DNA of 64,000 bases from Aeriscardovia sp. GTDB lineage: Bacteria > Actinomycetota > Actinomycetes > Actinomycetales > Bifidobacteriaceae. The stretch lies in assembly GCA_017965665.1 (NCBI GenBank), contig JAGCPN010000001.1, positions 124,001-188,000 on the forward strand, given 5' to 3'. The notes beneath the pieces are model-generated. The model saw nothing but the letters and a program-made list of their open reading frames with translations, had not been told where the DNA came from and did no database searches. The position numbers and the translations under genes are program-made. This document shows, in pieces, positions 16,855-24,833 of the stretch (positions within the stretch are counted from its first letter, which is position 1; every line of letters begins with the position of its first letter).

Positions 16855-17771
16855 GGATAGCAGGGATAGACTGCGGGACAAACTCGGTAAAGATGGAGGT
16901 TGGGGACGTCTTTTTGACCCCCGCCGGACTGCAGATGAAGACCGTCATACCCAGGAAGGTGTGGACGATAAGGCTGGGGGAAGGGGTTGAAAAGACGCAC
17001 CGCCTCTCTTTCAACGCCCTTAAAAAGCTGCGCCCGTCCCTGGAAGGCTTTAAATCCGAGATCCTCTCCTGCGGGGCTGAGCATCTGCGCTTTGTGGCCA
17101 CGAGCGCCGTGCGCGATGCGGAAAACGCCGAAGAGTTCAGGAAGATAGTCTGGGACGTGTTCAAAACGGAACCCGAGATCCTCACCGGAGAGCAGGAGGG
17201 CAAACTCGGGTTTGAGGCCGCCTGCAGGGGCGAAGGGGGAGGGGTCAAGCTCCTTGTGGATCTGGGAGGGGGATCTACCGAGTTCGCGCTCGGAGAGGGC
17301 TTCACTCCCTCTTTCGTCAGATCCCTGAACATCGGCTGCGTGAGAATGGCGGAGAAGTTCGGGTTCGGCTCCGGCCCCCTGTCCCCCGCGGCCATGGAAA
17401 GCGCAGGGGGCTTTATAAGGGAGGCGATTTGCGACATCCCGATCTCCCGCGCCCAGCGGCTCATCGGCATCTCGGGCACCATAGCCGTGGTGAGCTTTAT
17501 GGCCGCCGGAGAGAAGGAGTTTTCCCCCTACAGGAAATTTGAGATCGAAAGATCGAAGGGGATGGAAGTGTGCGAAAAGCTGATGGGGATGAGCGAGGAA
17601 GAGATGGAGAGATACCCCATCATCCCTCCGCTGCGCCGCCGGGTAATCCGGGCAGGAGCTCTGATATGGAGGGAGATCCTGGCGGCATCGGCTTTGGATT
17701 GCTACCTCTTCTCCGACGCCGCCCTGCTGGACGGGGTGATACTCGACGAGGCCGGAAAGCTCCTTCTCTAA
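16848..17771 (+). CDS. ppx: Exopolyphosphatase / guanosine pentaphosphatase family protein
   Basis: 307 residues. It has the actin-like ATPase fold of Ppx/GppA enzymes, which hydrolyse polyphosphate or pppGpp. It has the phosphate loop GIDCGTNSVK at the start, ATSAVRDAENAEEF, the catalytic Glu region LTGEQEGKLGFEAA, the second loop VDLGGGSTEFALG and a closing GISGT motif. The ATG at 16848 overlaps the DUF501 stop by 7 bp; an upstream in-frame ATG (16761) would add a non-conserved tail. It is of the short, single-domain type found in actinobacteria. Which substrate is preferred cannot be said. Confidence 0.93.
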   Translation: MVRIAGIDCGTNSVKMEVGDVFLTPAGLQMKTVIPRKVWTIRLGEGVEKTHRLSFNALKKLRPSLEGFKSEILSCGAEHLRFVATSAVRDAENAEEFRKIVWDVFKTEPEILTGEQEGKLGFEAACRGEGGGVKLLVDLGGGSTEFALGEGFTPSFVRSLNIGCVRMAEKFGFGSGPLSPAAMESAGGFIREAICDIPISRAQRLIGISGTIAVVSFMAAGEKEFSPYRKFEIERSKGMEVCEKLMGMSEEEMERYPIIPPLRRRVIRAGALIWREILAASALDCYLFSDAALLDGVILDEAGKLLL

Positions 17772-17788
17772 TGCTATATTTGTAGCGG

Positions 17789-17869
17789 GCCCCCGTGGCG
17801 AAACGGTAGACGCAGTGGACTTAAAATCCATCGCCTTTTGGCGTGCGGGTTCGAGTCCCGCCGGGGGTA
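17789..17869 (+). tRNA. tRNA-Leu (anticodon TAA)
   Basis: Acceptor arms GCCCCCG and CGGGGGT enclose a D-arm (GTGGCGAAACGGTAGACGC), an anticodon loop CTTAAAA with TAA, a long variable arm (CGCCTTTTGGCG) as in class II tRNAs, and a T-arm GCGGGTTCGAGTCCCGC. The discriminator is A; the first pair is G-U; CCA is not encoded. A short T-run follows. Confidence 0.95.
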
Positions 17870-17875
17870 CTGTTT

Positions 17876-18652
17876 TTATCTAAATCCTCCGCTGGCCCAG
17901 GTTATCAGGAGCGCTATCGCGATCACGCACAGGATTATCAGCGCGCTCCAGGCCGCGAGCTTTTTTTGCGCCTTCCCCCTCTTGTAGCTTTTAAGCATCT
18001 CCTTGGGGGTCTCCTGCCTTACCTGCTCCAGATACGCCTTCGCCGCCTCCACCGACTGGGTGGAGGCCCTGTCCTGGGCCAGGGAGGACTGGGCCATGTC
18101 TATGGCGTGGGTGTTGGCTATGGCTTCGTCTACCCCTTTTGAGAGCAGGGCCACGTTCTTTTCGTACTCTTCTTTTGCCCTCAGGCAGTCCTTGGCGGCC
18201 GCGCCGACCGCGTTTGCAAATGCGTGGGCCTCTTTTTCTTCAGAGTAGGGGACGGAAAGGTCGATCTGGCCTGAAGGGGAATAGAAGTGCAGATCCAGGG
18301 TCCTTGTGTCCTTGGCCTCCCCCTCACCGGAGGGCGGGGTGTAGAGGCCGCCCTTCATTTCAATTTCGCACCCCAGGGCCGGGTCGAGCTTGAGGGAGGC
18401 TCCGGAAAAGTCCAGATGGGTCTTGTACAGGACGGCCCCGTCGAAAGAATCTACGGGGGCGGCAAAGGAGGCTTTCTCCCCCTCCAGCTCCGCTTTAGCG
18501 CTCTCAACCGCTTTTTCGTGGGCCCTCTGAGCCTGCTTTAGCTGCTTTTCGCCCTGCCTCACCCTCTGGTTGTAGGCATTTTGAGCCGCATTGAAGGCCT
18601 TTTCGGCCTCCCTGAGCCTGATGATCTCAGCCGGCTCCCTGTTTCTTGACAA
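17876..18652 (-). CDS. Coiled-coil protein with C-terminal membrane anchor
   Basis: 258 residues, family not recognised. Residues 1-65 form a charged coiled coil. A beta-rich middle part follows (about 66-140: a DGAVLYKTHLDF strand, LDLHFYSPSG and DLSVPYSEE), as in DUF4429/PH-like lipid- or protein-binding domains. A second helical stretch leads to one C-terminal helix (about 233-254, WSALIILCVIAIALLITWA) and a three-residue tail. This is a tail-anchored topology, with nearly the whole protein in the cytoplasm. The start codon is TTG at a strong AGGAGGA site. It is divergent from the FKBP gene, with 83 bp for both promoters. Confidence 0.75.
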   Translation of the reverse strand: MSRNREPAEIIRLREAEKAFNAAQNAYNQRVRQGEKQLKQAQRAHEKAVESAKAELEGEKASFAAPVDSFDGAVLYKTHLDFSGASLKLDPALGCEIEMKGGLYTPPSGEGEAKDTRTLDLHFYSPSGQIDLSVPYSEEKEAHAFANAVGAAAKDCLRAKEEYEKNVALLSKGVDEAIANTHAIDMAQSSLAQDRASTQSVEAAKAYLEQVRQETPKEMLKSYKRGKAQKKLAAWSALIILCVIAIALLITWASGGFR

Positions 18653-18735
18653 AAAATCCTCCTCTTATACGCTATAGTTATATATTTACACGCCTCTTTC
18701 CATTTTTAAAAACTTTTCATCGACAAGGAGGAAGT

Positions 18736-19152
18736 ATGCAGGAAGGAATGCCGAAAGTAGAAGCCAAATTCGGCGGATCGGCCGATATAACTTTTGAAGG
18801 GAAGGGCCAGCCCGAAAATCCCGAACTCGTGTGCCAGGTGCTGGTCGAGGGCGACGGGGCAAAGGTGGAAAAGGGAGATACCGTCACCGTGAACTACAGC
18901 GGGGTCGTCTGGGGCCAGCACACCCCCTTTGATTCGAGCTTTGCAAGGCGGGAACCGGCGAGCTTCCCCATAGGGGAGGGGATGCTGATACGCGCGTGGG
19001 ACGAGACTCTCGTAGGAAAGAACGTGGGATCCAGGCTCCTCATCGTCGCGCCTTCCGACTATGCCTACGGAAAGAGAGGCGTGCCCCAGGCCGGCATCCG
19101 CGGAGGGGACACCCTCGTATTTGTCGTAGACATCATCTCTGCCAGAAAGTAG
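18736..19152 (+). CDS. FKBP-type peptidyl-prolyl cis-trans isomerase
   Basis: 138 residues, cytoplasmic, no signal peptide. It speeds proline isomerisation in folding proteins. Typical FKBP motifs are present: GDTVTVNYSGVVW, the PFDSSF strand, FPIGEGMLIRAWDE, VGSRLLIVAPSDYAYG and GDTLVFVVDII. ATG 18736 has an AAGGAGG site; the 6-bp gap to greA makes an operon likely. A TATAGT/TATATA-rich promoter region lies at about 18670-18690. Confidence 0.93.
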   Translation: MQEGMPKVEAKFGGSADITFEGKGQPENPELVCQVLVEGDGAKVEKGDTVTVNYSGVVWGQHTPFDSSFARREPASFPIGEGMLIRAWDETLVGKNVGSRLLIVAPSDYAYGKRGVPQAGIRGGDTLVFVVDIISARK

Positions 19153-19158
19153 GCTGCC

Positions 19159-19644
19159 ATGGCAGAACAGGAAACCGTTCTCCTCACCCAGGGCGCCTAC
19201 GACAAGATGAAAAAAGAGCTCGAACAGCGCGAAGGCGAAATGAGGAGAGAGATAACCCAAAAAATAAAAGAGGCAAGGGCCGAGGGGGATCTGAGCGAAA
19301 ACGGCGGATACCAGGCCGCCAAAGAGGAGCAGGGCCGAAACGAGGGGAGGATAGTCGAGCTGACCCAGAAGCTGAGATCGGCTAAGATTCTCTCGATTCC
19401 CGACGACGGAAGAGTGCACGTGGGAAGCGTGGTCAGGCTCAAAGTCGCAAACCAGGAAGTTGAATTTCTCGTGGGCAGCAGGGATCTGGCCTGCGCCAAT
19501 GACAAAAAGGGCGTGAGCCCCGACAGCCCCATGGGGGCTGCGATACTGGATCACAAGGCGGGAGACGTCGTCTCCTACCGCGCCCCGGGGGGAAGGGAGA
19601 TGAAGGCCGAGATCCTACAGGTCTCGCCTCTTGACGAAGAGTAG
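19159..19644 (+). CDS. greA: Transcription elongation factor GreA
   Basis: 161 residues, full length. It enters the secondary channel of RNA polymerase and stimulates transcript cleavage in backtracked complexes. The N-terminal coiled coil carries the acidic tip GDLSENGGYQAAKEEQ; the C-terminal FKBP-like domain has VGSVVRLK and the closing MKAEILQV. It follows the FKBP gene by 6 bp. Its TAG stop is directly followed, base to base, by the stop of the convergent gene. Confidence 0.95.
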   Translation: MAEQETVLLTQGAYDKMKKELEQREGEMRREITQKIKEARAEGDLSENGGYQAAKEEQGRNEGRIVELTQKLRSAKILSIPDDGRVHVGSVVRLKVANQEVEFLVGSRDLACANDKKGVSPDSPMGAAILDHKAGDVVSYRAPGGREMKAEILQVSPLDEE

Positions 19645-20364
19645 TCACCTCATCTTGCAGATGACCAGAAACACCGCCGCGATCTCCAAAGTGTAGCCGA
19701 GCACGGTGAGGGTGTGAAAGACCTCGTGGAACCCGAAGGCTTTGGGCCAGGGGTCGGGCCGCTTGGCCCCGTACACAATTCCCCCCGCGACGTACAGCAG
19801 GCCTCCGCAGGCCGCAAGTATCACCACCACGTACCCTGCCTCAGCTGACATCCACAAGAAGGGCATCACGGCCGCCCCGGAGACTCCTATGACGATGTAG
19901 GTGGCGGTGTAGAGCCACCTGGGCGCCGAGATCCAAACCACGTTTATCAGCAGCGCTATCGCCACCGTGCCCCACATCACCGAAATCACTATCACCCTCC
20001 CTATGAAGGGGAGGGCGAAGGAGAAGGGGGTGTAGGTGCCGGCTATGAGCAGGAATATATTGGCGTGGTCGATTCGGCGCAAGATCCCCGTCAGGCGCCG
20101 CCCCCAGTTGCCTATGTGGTAGCAGGCCGAATTTATAAACAGCATGCAGGTGGAGGCCAGGTATACGCTGCAGGCGGCCTTCAGCCCTTTTGTGGGCGCA
20201 AGGCAGATCGCCACTATGCATGCCGCCACGGCCGCCGGCGAGAAGGCGGCATGTATCCACCCCCGCGCCGCGGGCTTTTCCCTTCCGTGCACATCCAGCC
20301 GTGCTTTCCTACCTGATGGGGCGCGGAGCCTTTCCGCCTTCCCCGCCCTGGCTGCGGCCTGCAT
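19645..20364 (-). CDS. Hemolysin III / PAQR-family membrane protein
   Basis: 239 residues from the ATG at 20364, which has AAAGGAG at proper distance; the longer frame to 20397 has none. Seven hydrophobic helices and the family's polar signature residues are seen: S-CYH in helix 2 (NSACYHIG), RIDHANIFLLIAGTYTPF with D, H and T-P-F, and FGFHEVFHTLTVLG with two His. In this superfamily those His and Asp residues bind zinc. Hydrolase or membrane-homeostasis roles are proposed for bacterial members; true haemolysis is not established. The basic N-terminus is cytoplasmic. Confidence 0.9.
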   Translation of the reverse strand: MQAAARAGKAERLRAPSGRKARLDVHGREKPAARGWIHAAFSPAAVAACIVAICLAPTKGLKAACSVYLASTCMLFINSACYHIGNWGRRLTGILRRIDHANIFLLIAGTYTPFSFALPFIGRVIVISVMWGTVAIALLINVVWISAPRWLYTATYIVIGVSGAAVMPFLWMSAEAGYVVVILAACGGLLYVAGGIVYGAKRPDPWPKAFGFHEVFHTLTVLGYTLEIAAVFLVICKMR

Positions 20365-20427
20365 CGCCTCTCCTTTCGCATGTCTTACTACAATCAAATT
20401 TACTTGTTTTGCATTAGGATTGGAAAA

Positions 20428-21891
20428 ATGAACGAATGCGGCAATTTGAAGGATCCGGACAAAATCCTGGCCTGTTCAAACCTCACCGACGGGGCCCGCC
20501 ACCTCCTGCACTCCCTCATAGCCGACTGGGGGATAATAGCGGATCTCGGGTACTGCGATCTCCAGCTGGCAGTAAAAGACAGAGGGGGGGGATTTATCTG
20601 CGCGGCCCAGGTGCGACCCGCCACGGCCCCCTCCTGCCGCCCCAAAGACATGGTGGGGCAAAAGTTCCCCCCTTCCCTCTCCCCCTTCCTCTCTTCCGCC
20701 CTCTCTTCCGATCGCGCCCTGTGCTGCGCAAACCCCGAGTTCAGGCCGATGAGCGCGGTGAGCGTGAACTGGGAGGGCGAAAAGGCGGGAGTGGTGCTGC
20801 GCATGGCCTACCCTTCGGCCCACACGGGAGAGTACGAGCAGATGGGGATAGATTCCTCCTGGAAGCTCTTTTCCATGATTCCCCTGGGCCGCTTCCCATA
20901 CAGGGTGCCGGTCAACACCCAGAGGCACAACGCCCACGTGCCGGACGGGTTTGTGACTTTAAATTCCGCAACCCTCGTAACCGACGCTTCTCCCAACGCC
21001 ATAAGCTGCTTTAAGCGCCTGGGGTTCCGAGGGCCCCTGATAGGGCAGAACCTCGCAGACGTGGTGGAATCTCTGGCCGGACGCGAGGTGCAGGACGGGG
21101 AGATGAGGGCCCTGCTCTCCGGGGAGCGCCCCCTCGACGCGGTGCTGACCATAAACAACATCTCGGCCACTTTGAGGTCGCTTCCCCTTTGGAGCGAGAG
21201 GGACTACTGCGGGGCCGTGGTGCTCTGCAGGGAGATAACCGAGATCCGGCGCCGCGACAACGAGCTCAAGATCAAAGACGCCACCATAGCCGAAATCAAC
21301 CACCGCATCAAAAACAACCTCCAGTCTGTCGCATCCCTTCTGGCCCTGCAGATCAGAGATTCTGAAAACGAGGAAGTGAAAAAGGCGCTGCAGACCGCAA
21401 AGAGGAGGGTCCAGGCCATCTCCATCCTCCACGACGCCCTCTCCCAGAGCCAGGACGAGATGATCGACTTCGATTCGGCGCTCACAAAGCTCCTGCAGAC
21501 CAATGTGGACATAATGCGGGAGGGGGATCAGAAGATCTCCATCTGCCGCGAGGGGTCATTCGGCTTTCTGGCCCCCCGGGACGCCACCCCGCTCGCCCTC
21601 ATCCTCTCGGAACTTGTCGCAAATGCCGTCGAACACGGATTTGCCGGAGAAAAGGAGGGGCGGATCTGCATCCGGGCCCTGAGGGAAGGAGCGGACCTGA
21701 AAGTGTCAATCACAGACGACGGGATAGGCCTGGGCAAGCTTCCCCCTTCCGGCGGGAGCCTGGGAATGAAGATAGTGGAGACTTTCGTAAAGGTGGACTT
21801 TCAGGGCTCCATCCTCTGGTCGGCGGCCCCCTGCGGGGGGACGAAGGTCGAACTTTCCATAAAGCTCAACGGGGCCATGGAAGGGGCATGA
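20428..21891 (+). CDS. PdtaS-type sensor histidine kinase
   Basis: 487 residues, soluble. The N-terminal half (about 20-150) resembles the GAF-like H_kinase_N sensor domain and is followed by a PAS-like segment (about 160-275). The HisKA_2 dimerisation box is EINHRIKNNLQSVASLL with the phospho-acceptor His at about 292. The ATPase domain has ELVANAVEHGF (N box) and DDGIGLG, then GGSLGMKIV. In mycobacteria PdtaS phosphorylates PdtaR, an RNA-binding antiterminator. No response regulator is adjacent here, so the partner must lie elsewhere. ATG 20428 follows AGGATTGG; an earlier in-frame ATG has none. The downstream gene overlaps by 4 bp. Confidence 0.9.
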   Translation: MNECGNLKDPDKILACSNLTDGARHLLHSLIADWGIIADLGYCDLQLAVKDRGGGFICAAQVRPATAPSCRPKDMVGQKFPPSLSPFLSSALSSDRALCCANPEFRPMSAVSVNWEGEKAGVVLRMAYPSAHTGEYEQMGIDSSWKLFSMIPLGRFPYRVPVNTQRHNAHVPDGFVTLNSATLVTDASPNAISCFKRLGFRGPLIGQNLADVVESLAGREVQDGEMRALLSGERPLDAVLTINNISATLRSLPLWSERDYCGAVVLCREITEIRRRDNELKIKDATIAEINHRIKNNLQSVASLLALQIRDSENEEVKKALQTAKRRVQAISILHDALSQSQDEMIDFDSALTKLLQTNVDIMREGDQKISICREGSFGFLAPRDATPLALILSELVANAVEHGFAGEKEGRICIRALREGADLKVSITDDGIGLGKLPPSGGSLGMKIVETFVKVDFQGSILWSAAPCGGTKVELSIKLNGAMEGA

Positions 21892-22985
21892 CCTTTCTGG
21901 CCTTCGCCCTGACCTTTCTGGCCGGGGCGGCGGAAGGGGGATGGAGGTTTCTAAAGTCCTGCGGAAAACCCGGCCGCCGCCTCCTTTTTGCCTCCCCTCC
22001 GCTCTTTCTCCCTCTTGCCGCCCTCTCCCTCTTCACCGCCCTGGGGGCCTTCCCCTCCCCTTCGCCCCTTGCAAACTGTTCCGTGGCCTTTTCCCTCCTG
22101 TGCCTCCTTTTTTTGGGTGGGAAGGCCTCTTTGGCCCTGTCGGGGGCGAAAAAAAGGGGGGAGGGCGCTCCGGGCGCCCTTTCAAAGAGGGAAGTTAAGA
22201 AGATGGCCGAAAAGTACTCCATCCCGAGGTCTTTTTCGCGCCCCGCCTTTTTCGGCTTCAGGGAGGAGGCGGATGCCTCCAGGGGCGAAGCCGACCCCAA
22301 TTTCGCCTTTGCCGCCTCCTACCCCTACTGGAAGCTGGCAAAGGAGGGGAGGATTGTGGGAGAACCCGGAGCGGGGCTCTCTTCTGCCCCGTTTTCCGCC
22401 TCCCTCTCCATGGCCGGAGCGAAGGGGGAAAAGCTTTTGGCCAAGTTTTTTGCCCTTTTTTGCCCGGGCGTGCGCGTCTACGCCAGCCTTTACGGCCTCA
22501 AAAAGGGAATGAAAACCCCCTCCGACATCGATCTGGTCCTCGCCGGGGTAGACGGCGAGGGGAGGGTGAGGATGTGGATGGTGGACGCGAAAAACTACCG
22601 CGGCGGCCGGAGCGTGGTCTACGACCGGCCGGCCCCGGGGGTGCTCGTCCGGGTGGATTTGGAAAGGCGCGCCTTCCTGGCAGGCTCCGGCGCAGGTCCG
22701 GCCCTCAAGATGGGAGGCAACATGGGCAGGCAGAAGGAGGAGTGGGAGAGGGCGCTCTCGCGCCTCGCCGGGGGAAGGTGGGAAATTGCGGACGCATGGA
22801 GGGTGTGCATAATCTCCGCTTCGGGGGGAGGGCAGCCAAAAGTGGCGCCCGGAGTCGAATGGCCGGGAGGGATAAAGGCCCGCTCCCCCTACCAGATCTG
22901 CCGCGAAGTGGCGAAGGCCGGCCCGCTTTCGCCCAATATCCCCCCCGCCCTGCACGCTTTTCTCGCCTCCATGCTCAAGTCCTAG
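21888..22985 (+). CDS. Membrane-anchored NERD-domain protein
   Basis: 365 residues. The first 85 residues hold two or three hydrophobic helices. A linker leads to a nuclease-related NERD domain (about 175-290) with GAKGEKLLAKF, VRVYASLYGL, SDIDLVL and MWMVDAKNYRGG; the Asp-Ile-Asp and Asp-Ala-Lys pattern is that of the restriction-endonuclease-like core. The function of NERD proteins is poorly known; DNA processing is assumed from the fold. ATGA overlap with the kinase gene indicates translational coupling, an odd partnership. The last 60 residues (KARSPYQICREVAK) are of unclear role. Confidence 0.82.
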   Translation: MTFLAFALTFLAGAAEGGWRFLKSCGKPGRRLLFASPPLFLPLAALSLFTALGAFPSPSPLANCSVAFSLLCLLFLGGKASLALSGAKKRGEGAPGALSKREVKKMAEKYSIPRSFSRPAFFGFREEADASRGEADPNFAFAASYPYWKLAKEGRIVGEPGAGLSSAPFSASLSMAGAKGEKLLAKFFALFCPGVRVYASLYGLKKGMKTPSDIDLVLAGVDGEGRVRMWMVDAKNYRGGRSVVYDRPAPGVLVRVDLERRAFLAGSGAGPALKMGGNMGRQKEEWERALSRLAGGRWEIADAWRVCIISASGGGQPKVAPGVEWPGGIKARSPYQICREVAKAGPLSPNIPPALHAFLASMLKS

Positions 22986-23066
22986 CCGAGGCCCGAGGTG
23001 GTAGCATTTTAGAGATCAAAGATGATCCGTTTGCGCCTGAATTCTATTTTCACATCTGGAGGAAAA

Positions 23067-24713
23067 GTGGCATTCTCACCTCAAAACCCCAGGCTCCTTC
23101 CCGCCTGGGAAAAGCTGGAGCGGCGTTTTGAAAGCATAAAGGGCAAAAACCTCTCTTCGTGGTTCGAAGACCCGGGGAGGACTGAAAAACTTTCTTTCGC
23201 CGTCGGCGATTTCAACGTGGATCTTTCAAAAAACCTGATCGATTCGGACATGACTTCCGTCTTCGCCGAGCTCGCCACCCAGGCCGGGATTCCCGAGAGG
23301 GCGAGCGCCATGGTGAGGGGGGAAGCCATCAACGCCACCGAGGGCAGGGCGGTCCTCCACACTTTCCTGCGCGCCCCCAAGGGGATGGCCAGCGGCGCCG
23401 GGGAAGGGGCCGAAGAGGCGCTTGAGAGCATCCAGGGCGTTTTGGAGAGGATGAACTCCTTCGCCCGGGCCGTGAGGAGCGGCAAAATCCGCATGGAAGG
23501 CGCCAAGCGGGTCAAGACCGTGGTCAACATCGGCATAGGCGGATCGGATCTGGGGCCCGAGATGGTGTACAGCGCCCTGCAGTCCAGGACCGACGGATCC
23601 CTGCAGGCGAGGTTTGTCTCCAACGTCGACCCCTCCAGCTTCATCGAGGCCGTCAAAGGGCTGGATCCGGCTTCCACCTTCTTCGTCGTGGCTTCAAAGT
23701 CCTTCGGCACCCAGGAGACCCTCTCAAACGCCCAGGAGGCAAAGAGGTGGCTTCTCAGGGGCCTGGGCGAGAAAGATCTTCTGGACGGCGAAAGAGAGGC
23801 CGTTTCCAGGCACTTTGCGGCGGTTTGCAGCGCGGAAAAGGCGGCCAAGGCCGAGGAGTTCGGGGTCAGGCCCGAAAACGTCTTCGAGATGTTCCCGTTC
23901 ATAGGGGGCAGGTACTCTGTCGACAGCGCCGTAGGCCTGTCTCTGGTGCTCTCGCTGGGGCCTGAGATTTTCGAAAGGTTCCTCGAGGGGCTGAGGACCA
24001 TAGACGAGTACTTCTTCTCCACCTGCGCAGAAGAGAACGCCATAGTGCAGATGGCCATGCTGAACGTCTGGTACGCCGACTTCTTCGGCGCCGAGACCCA
24101 TGCGGTCCTCCCTTACAACGACTACCTGCGCCGCCTCCCCGACTACCTCCAGCAGCTGACGATGGAATCCAACGGGAAAAGGGTGGACCTTTCGGGCAGG
24201 CAGGTGGAGCTGTCTACAGGGGAAATCTACTGGGGAGGGGTCGGGACCAACTCCCAGCACTCCTTCTTCCAGCTCCTCCACCAGGGCACCCACCTCATCC
24301 CGGCCGACTTCATAGCTTTTGCCAACAACTCCAACGCGCTGGACGAAAATGAGGAAGAGATGCAGGAAAAGCTCATCTCCAACTTCATCGCCCAGACCGC
24401 AGCCCTGGCCTTCGGGACGGACCCCGGAACCCCGGAAGAGAGGAGGTGCCCCGGAAACCGCCCCTCCACTTCCATCTTCGGCCGAACCCTCAGCGCCTAC
24501 ACTTTGGGGGAGCTCATAGCCATGTACGAGCACATAGTGTTCTGCCAAGGGGTGGTGTGGGGGATAAACTCCTTTGACCAGTTCGGGGTGGAGCTGGGAA
24601 AGAAGCTGAGCCAAAAGGTGTTCTCCCTCGTGTCCCGGGCGGGATCGGACCTTTCCGGCGTGGACGCTTCCACCCGCCGCCTCATAGAGTGGTACTGGGA
24701 GCACAGGTCCTGA
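23067..24713 (+). CDS. pgi: Glucose-6-phosphate isomerase
   Basis: 548 residues from a GTG start. GGAGG stands four bases before the GTG at 23067, while the ATG at 23022 has no site and would add 15 odd residues. The protein interconverts glucose-6-P and fructose-6-P. Seen are the phosphate-binding IGIGGSDLGPEM, SKSFGTQET, the family signature FIGGRYSVDSAVGLSL, the catalytic Glu/His region GGVGTNSQHSFFQLLHQGT, and QGVVWGINSFDQFGVELGK with the catalytic Lys at the C-terminus. It is a single gene between the NERD gene and rho. Confidence 0.95.
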   Translation: MAFSPQNPRLLPAWEKLERRFESIKGKNLSSWFEDPGRTEKLSFAVGDFNVDLSKNLIDSDMTSVFAELATQAGIPERASAMVRGEAINATEGRAVLHTFLRAPKGMASGAGEGAEEALESIQGVLERMNSFARAVRSGKIRMEGAKRVKTVVNIGIGGSDLGPEMVYSALQSRTDGSLQARFVSNVDPSSFIEAVKGLDPASTFFVVASKSFGTQETLSNAQEAKRWLLRGLGEKDLLDGEREAVSRHFAAVCSAEKAAKAEEFGVRPENVFEMFPFIGGRYSVDSAVGLSLVLSLGPEIFERFLEGLRTIDEYFFSTCAEENAIVQMAMLNVWYADFFGAETHAVLPYNDYLRRLPDYLQQLTMESNGKRVDLSGRQVELSTGEIYWGGVGTNSQHSFFQLLHQGTHLIPADFIAFANNSNALDENEEEMQEKLISNFIAQTAALAFGTDPGTPEERRCPGNRPSTSIFGRTLSAYTLGELIAMYEHIVFCQGVVWGINSFDQFGVELGKKLSQKVFSLVSRAGSDLSGVDASTRRLIEWYWEHRS

Positions 24714-24742
24714 TTGAATAGGTTTGGGCGCAATAGTAGAAT
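24714..24742 (+). promoter_or_regulatory. Promoter of rho with long 5' leader
   Basis: TTGAAT (24714-24719), a 17-bp spacer and TAGAAT (24737-24742) form a good sigma-70-type promoter starting right after the pgi stop. It predicts a leader of about 85 bases before the GTG of rho. The leader holds a perfect palindrome TTAAGATCTTAA (24783-24794) and a T-rich stretch. Confidence 0.55.
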
Positions 24743-24833
24743 ACTGAATTAAAATTGTCTGAAATTTCAAGATCGCCCATTTTTAAGATCTTAATCTGAT
24801 TTTTTCTTTGGTTATCTGAGAGGTTCTCAATCC

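Noticed and set aside
17880-18660. Plus-strand frames opposite the coiled-coil gene
   Set aside because: Short and overlapping each other; the minus frame has a strong ribosome site and sensible domains.
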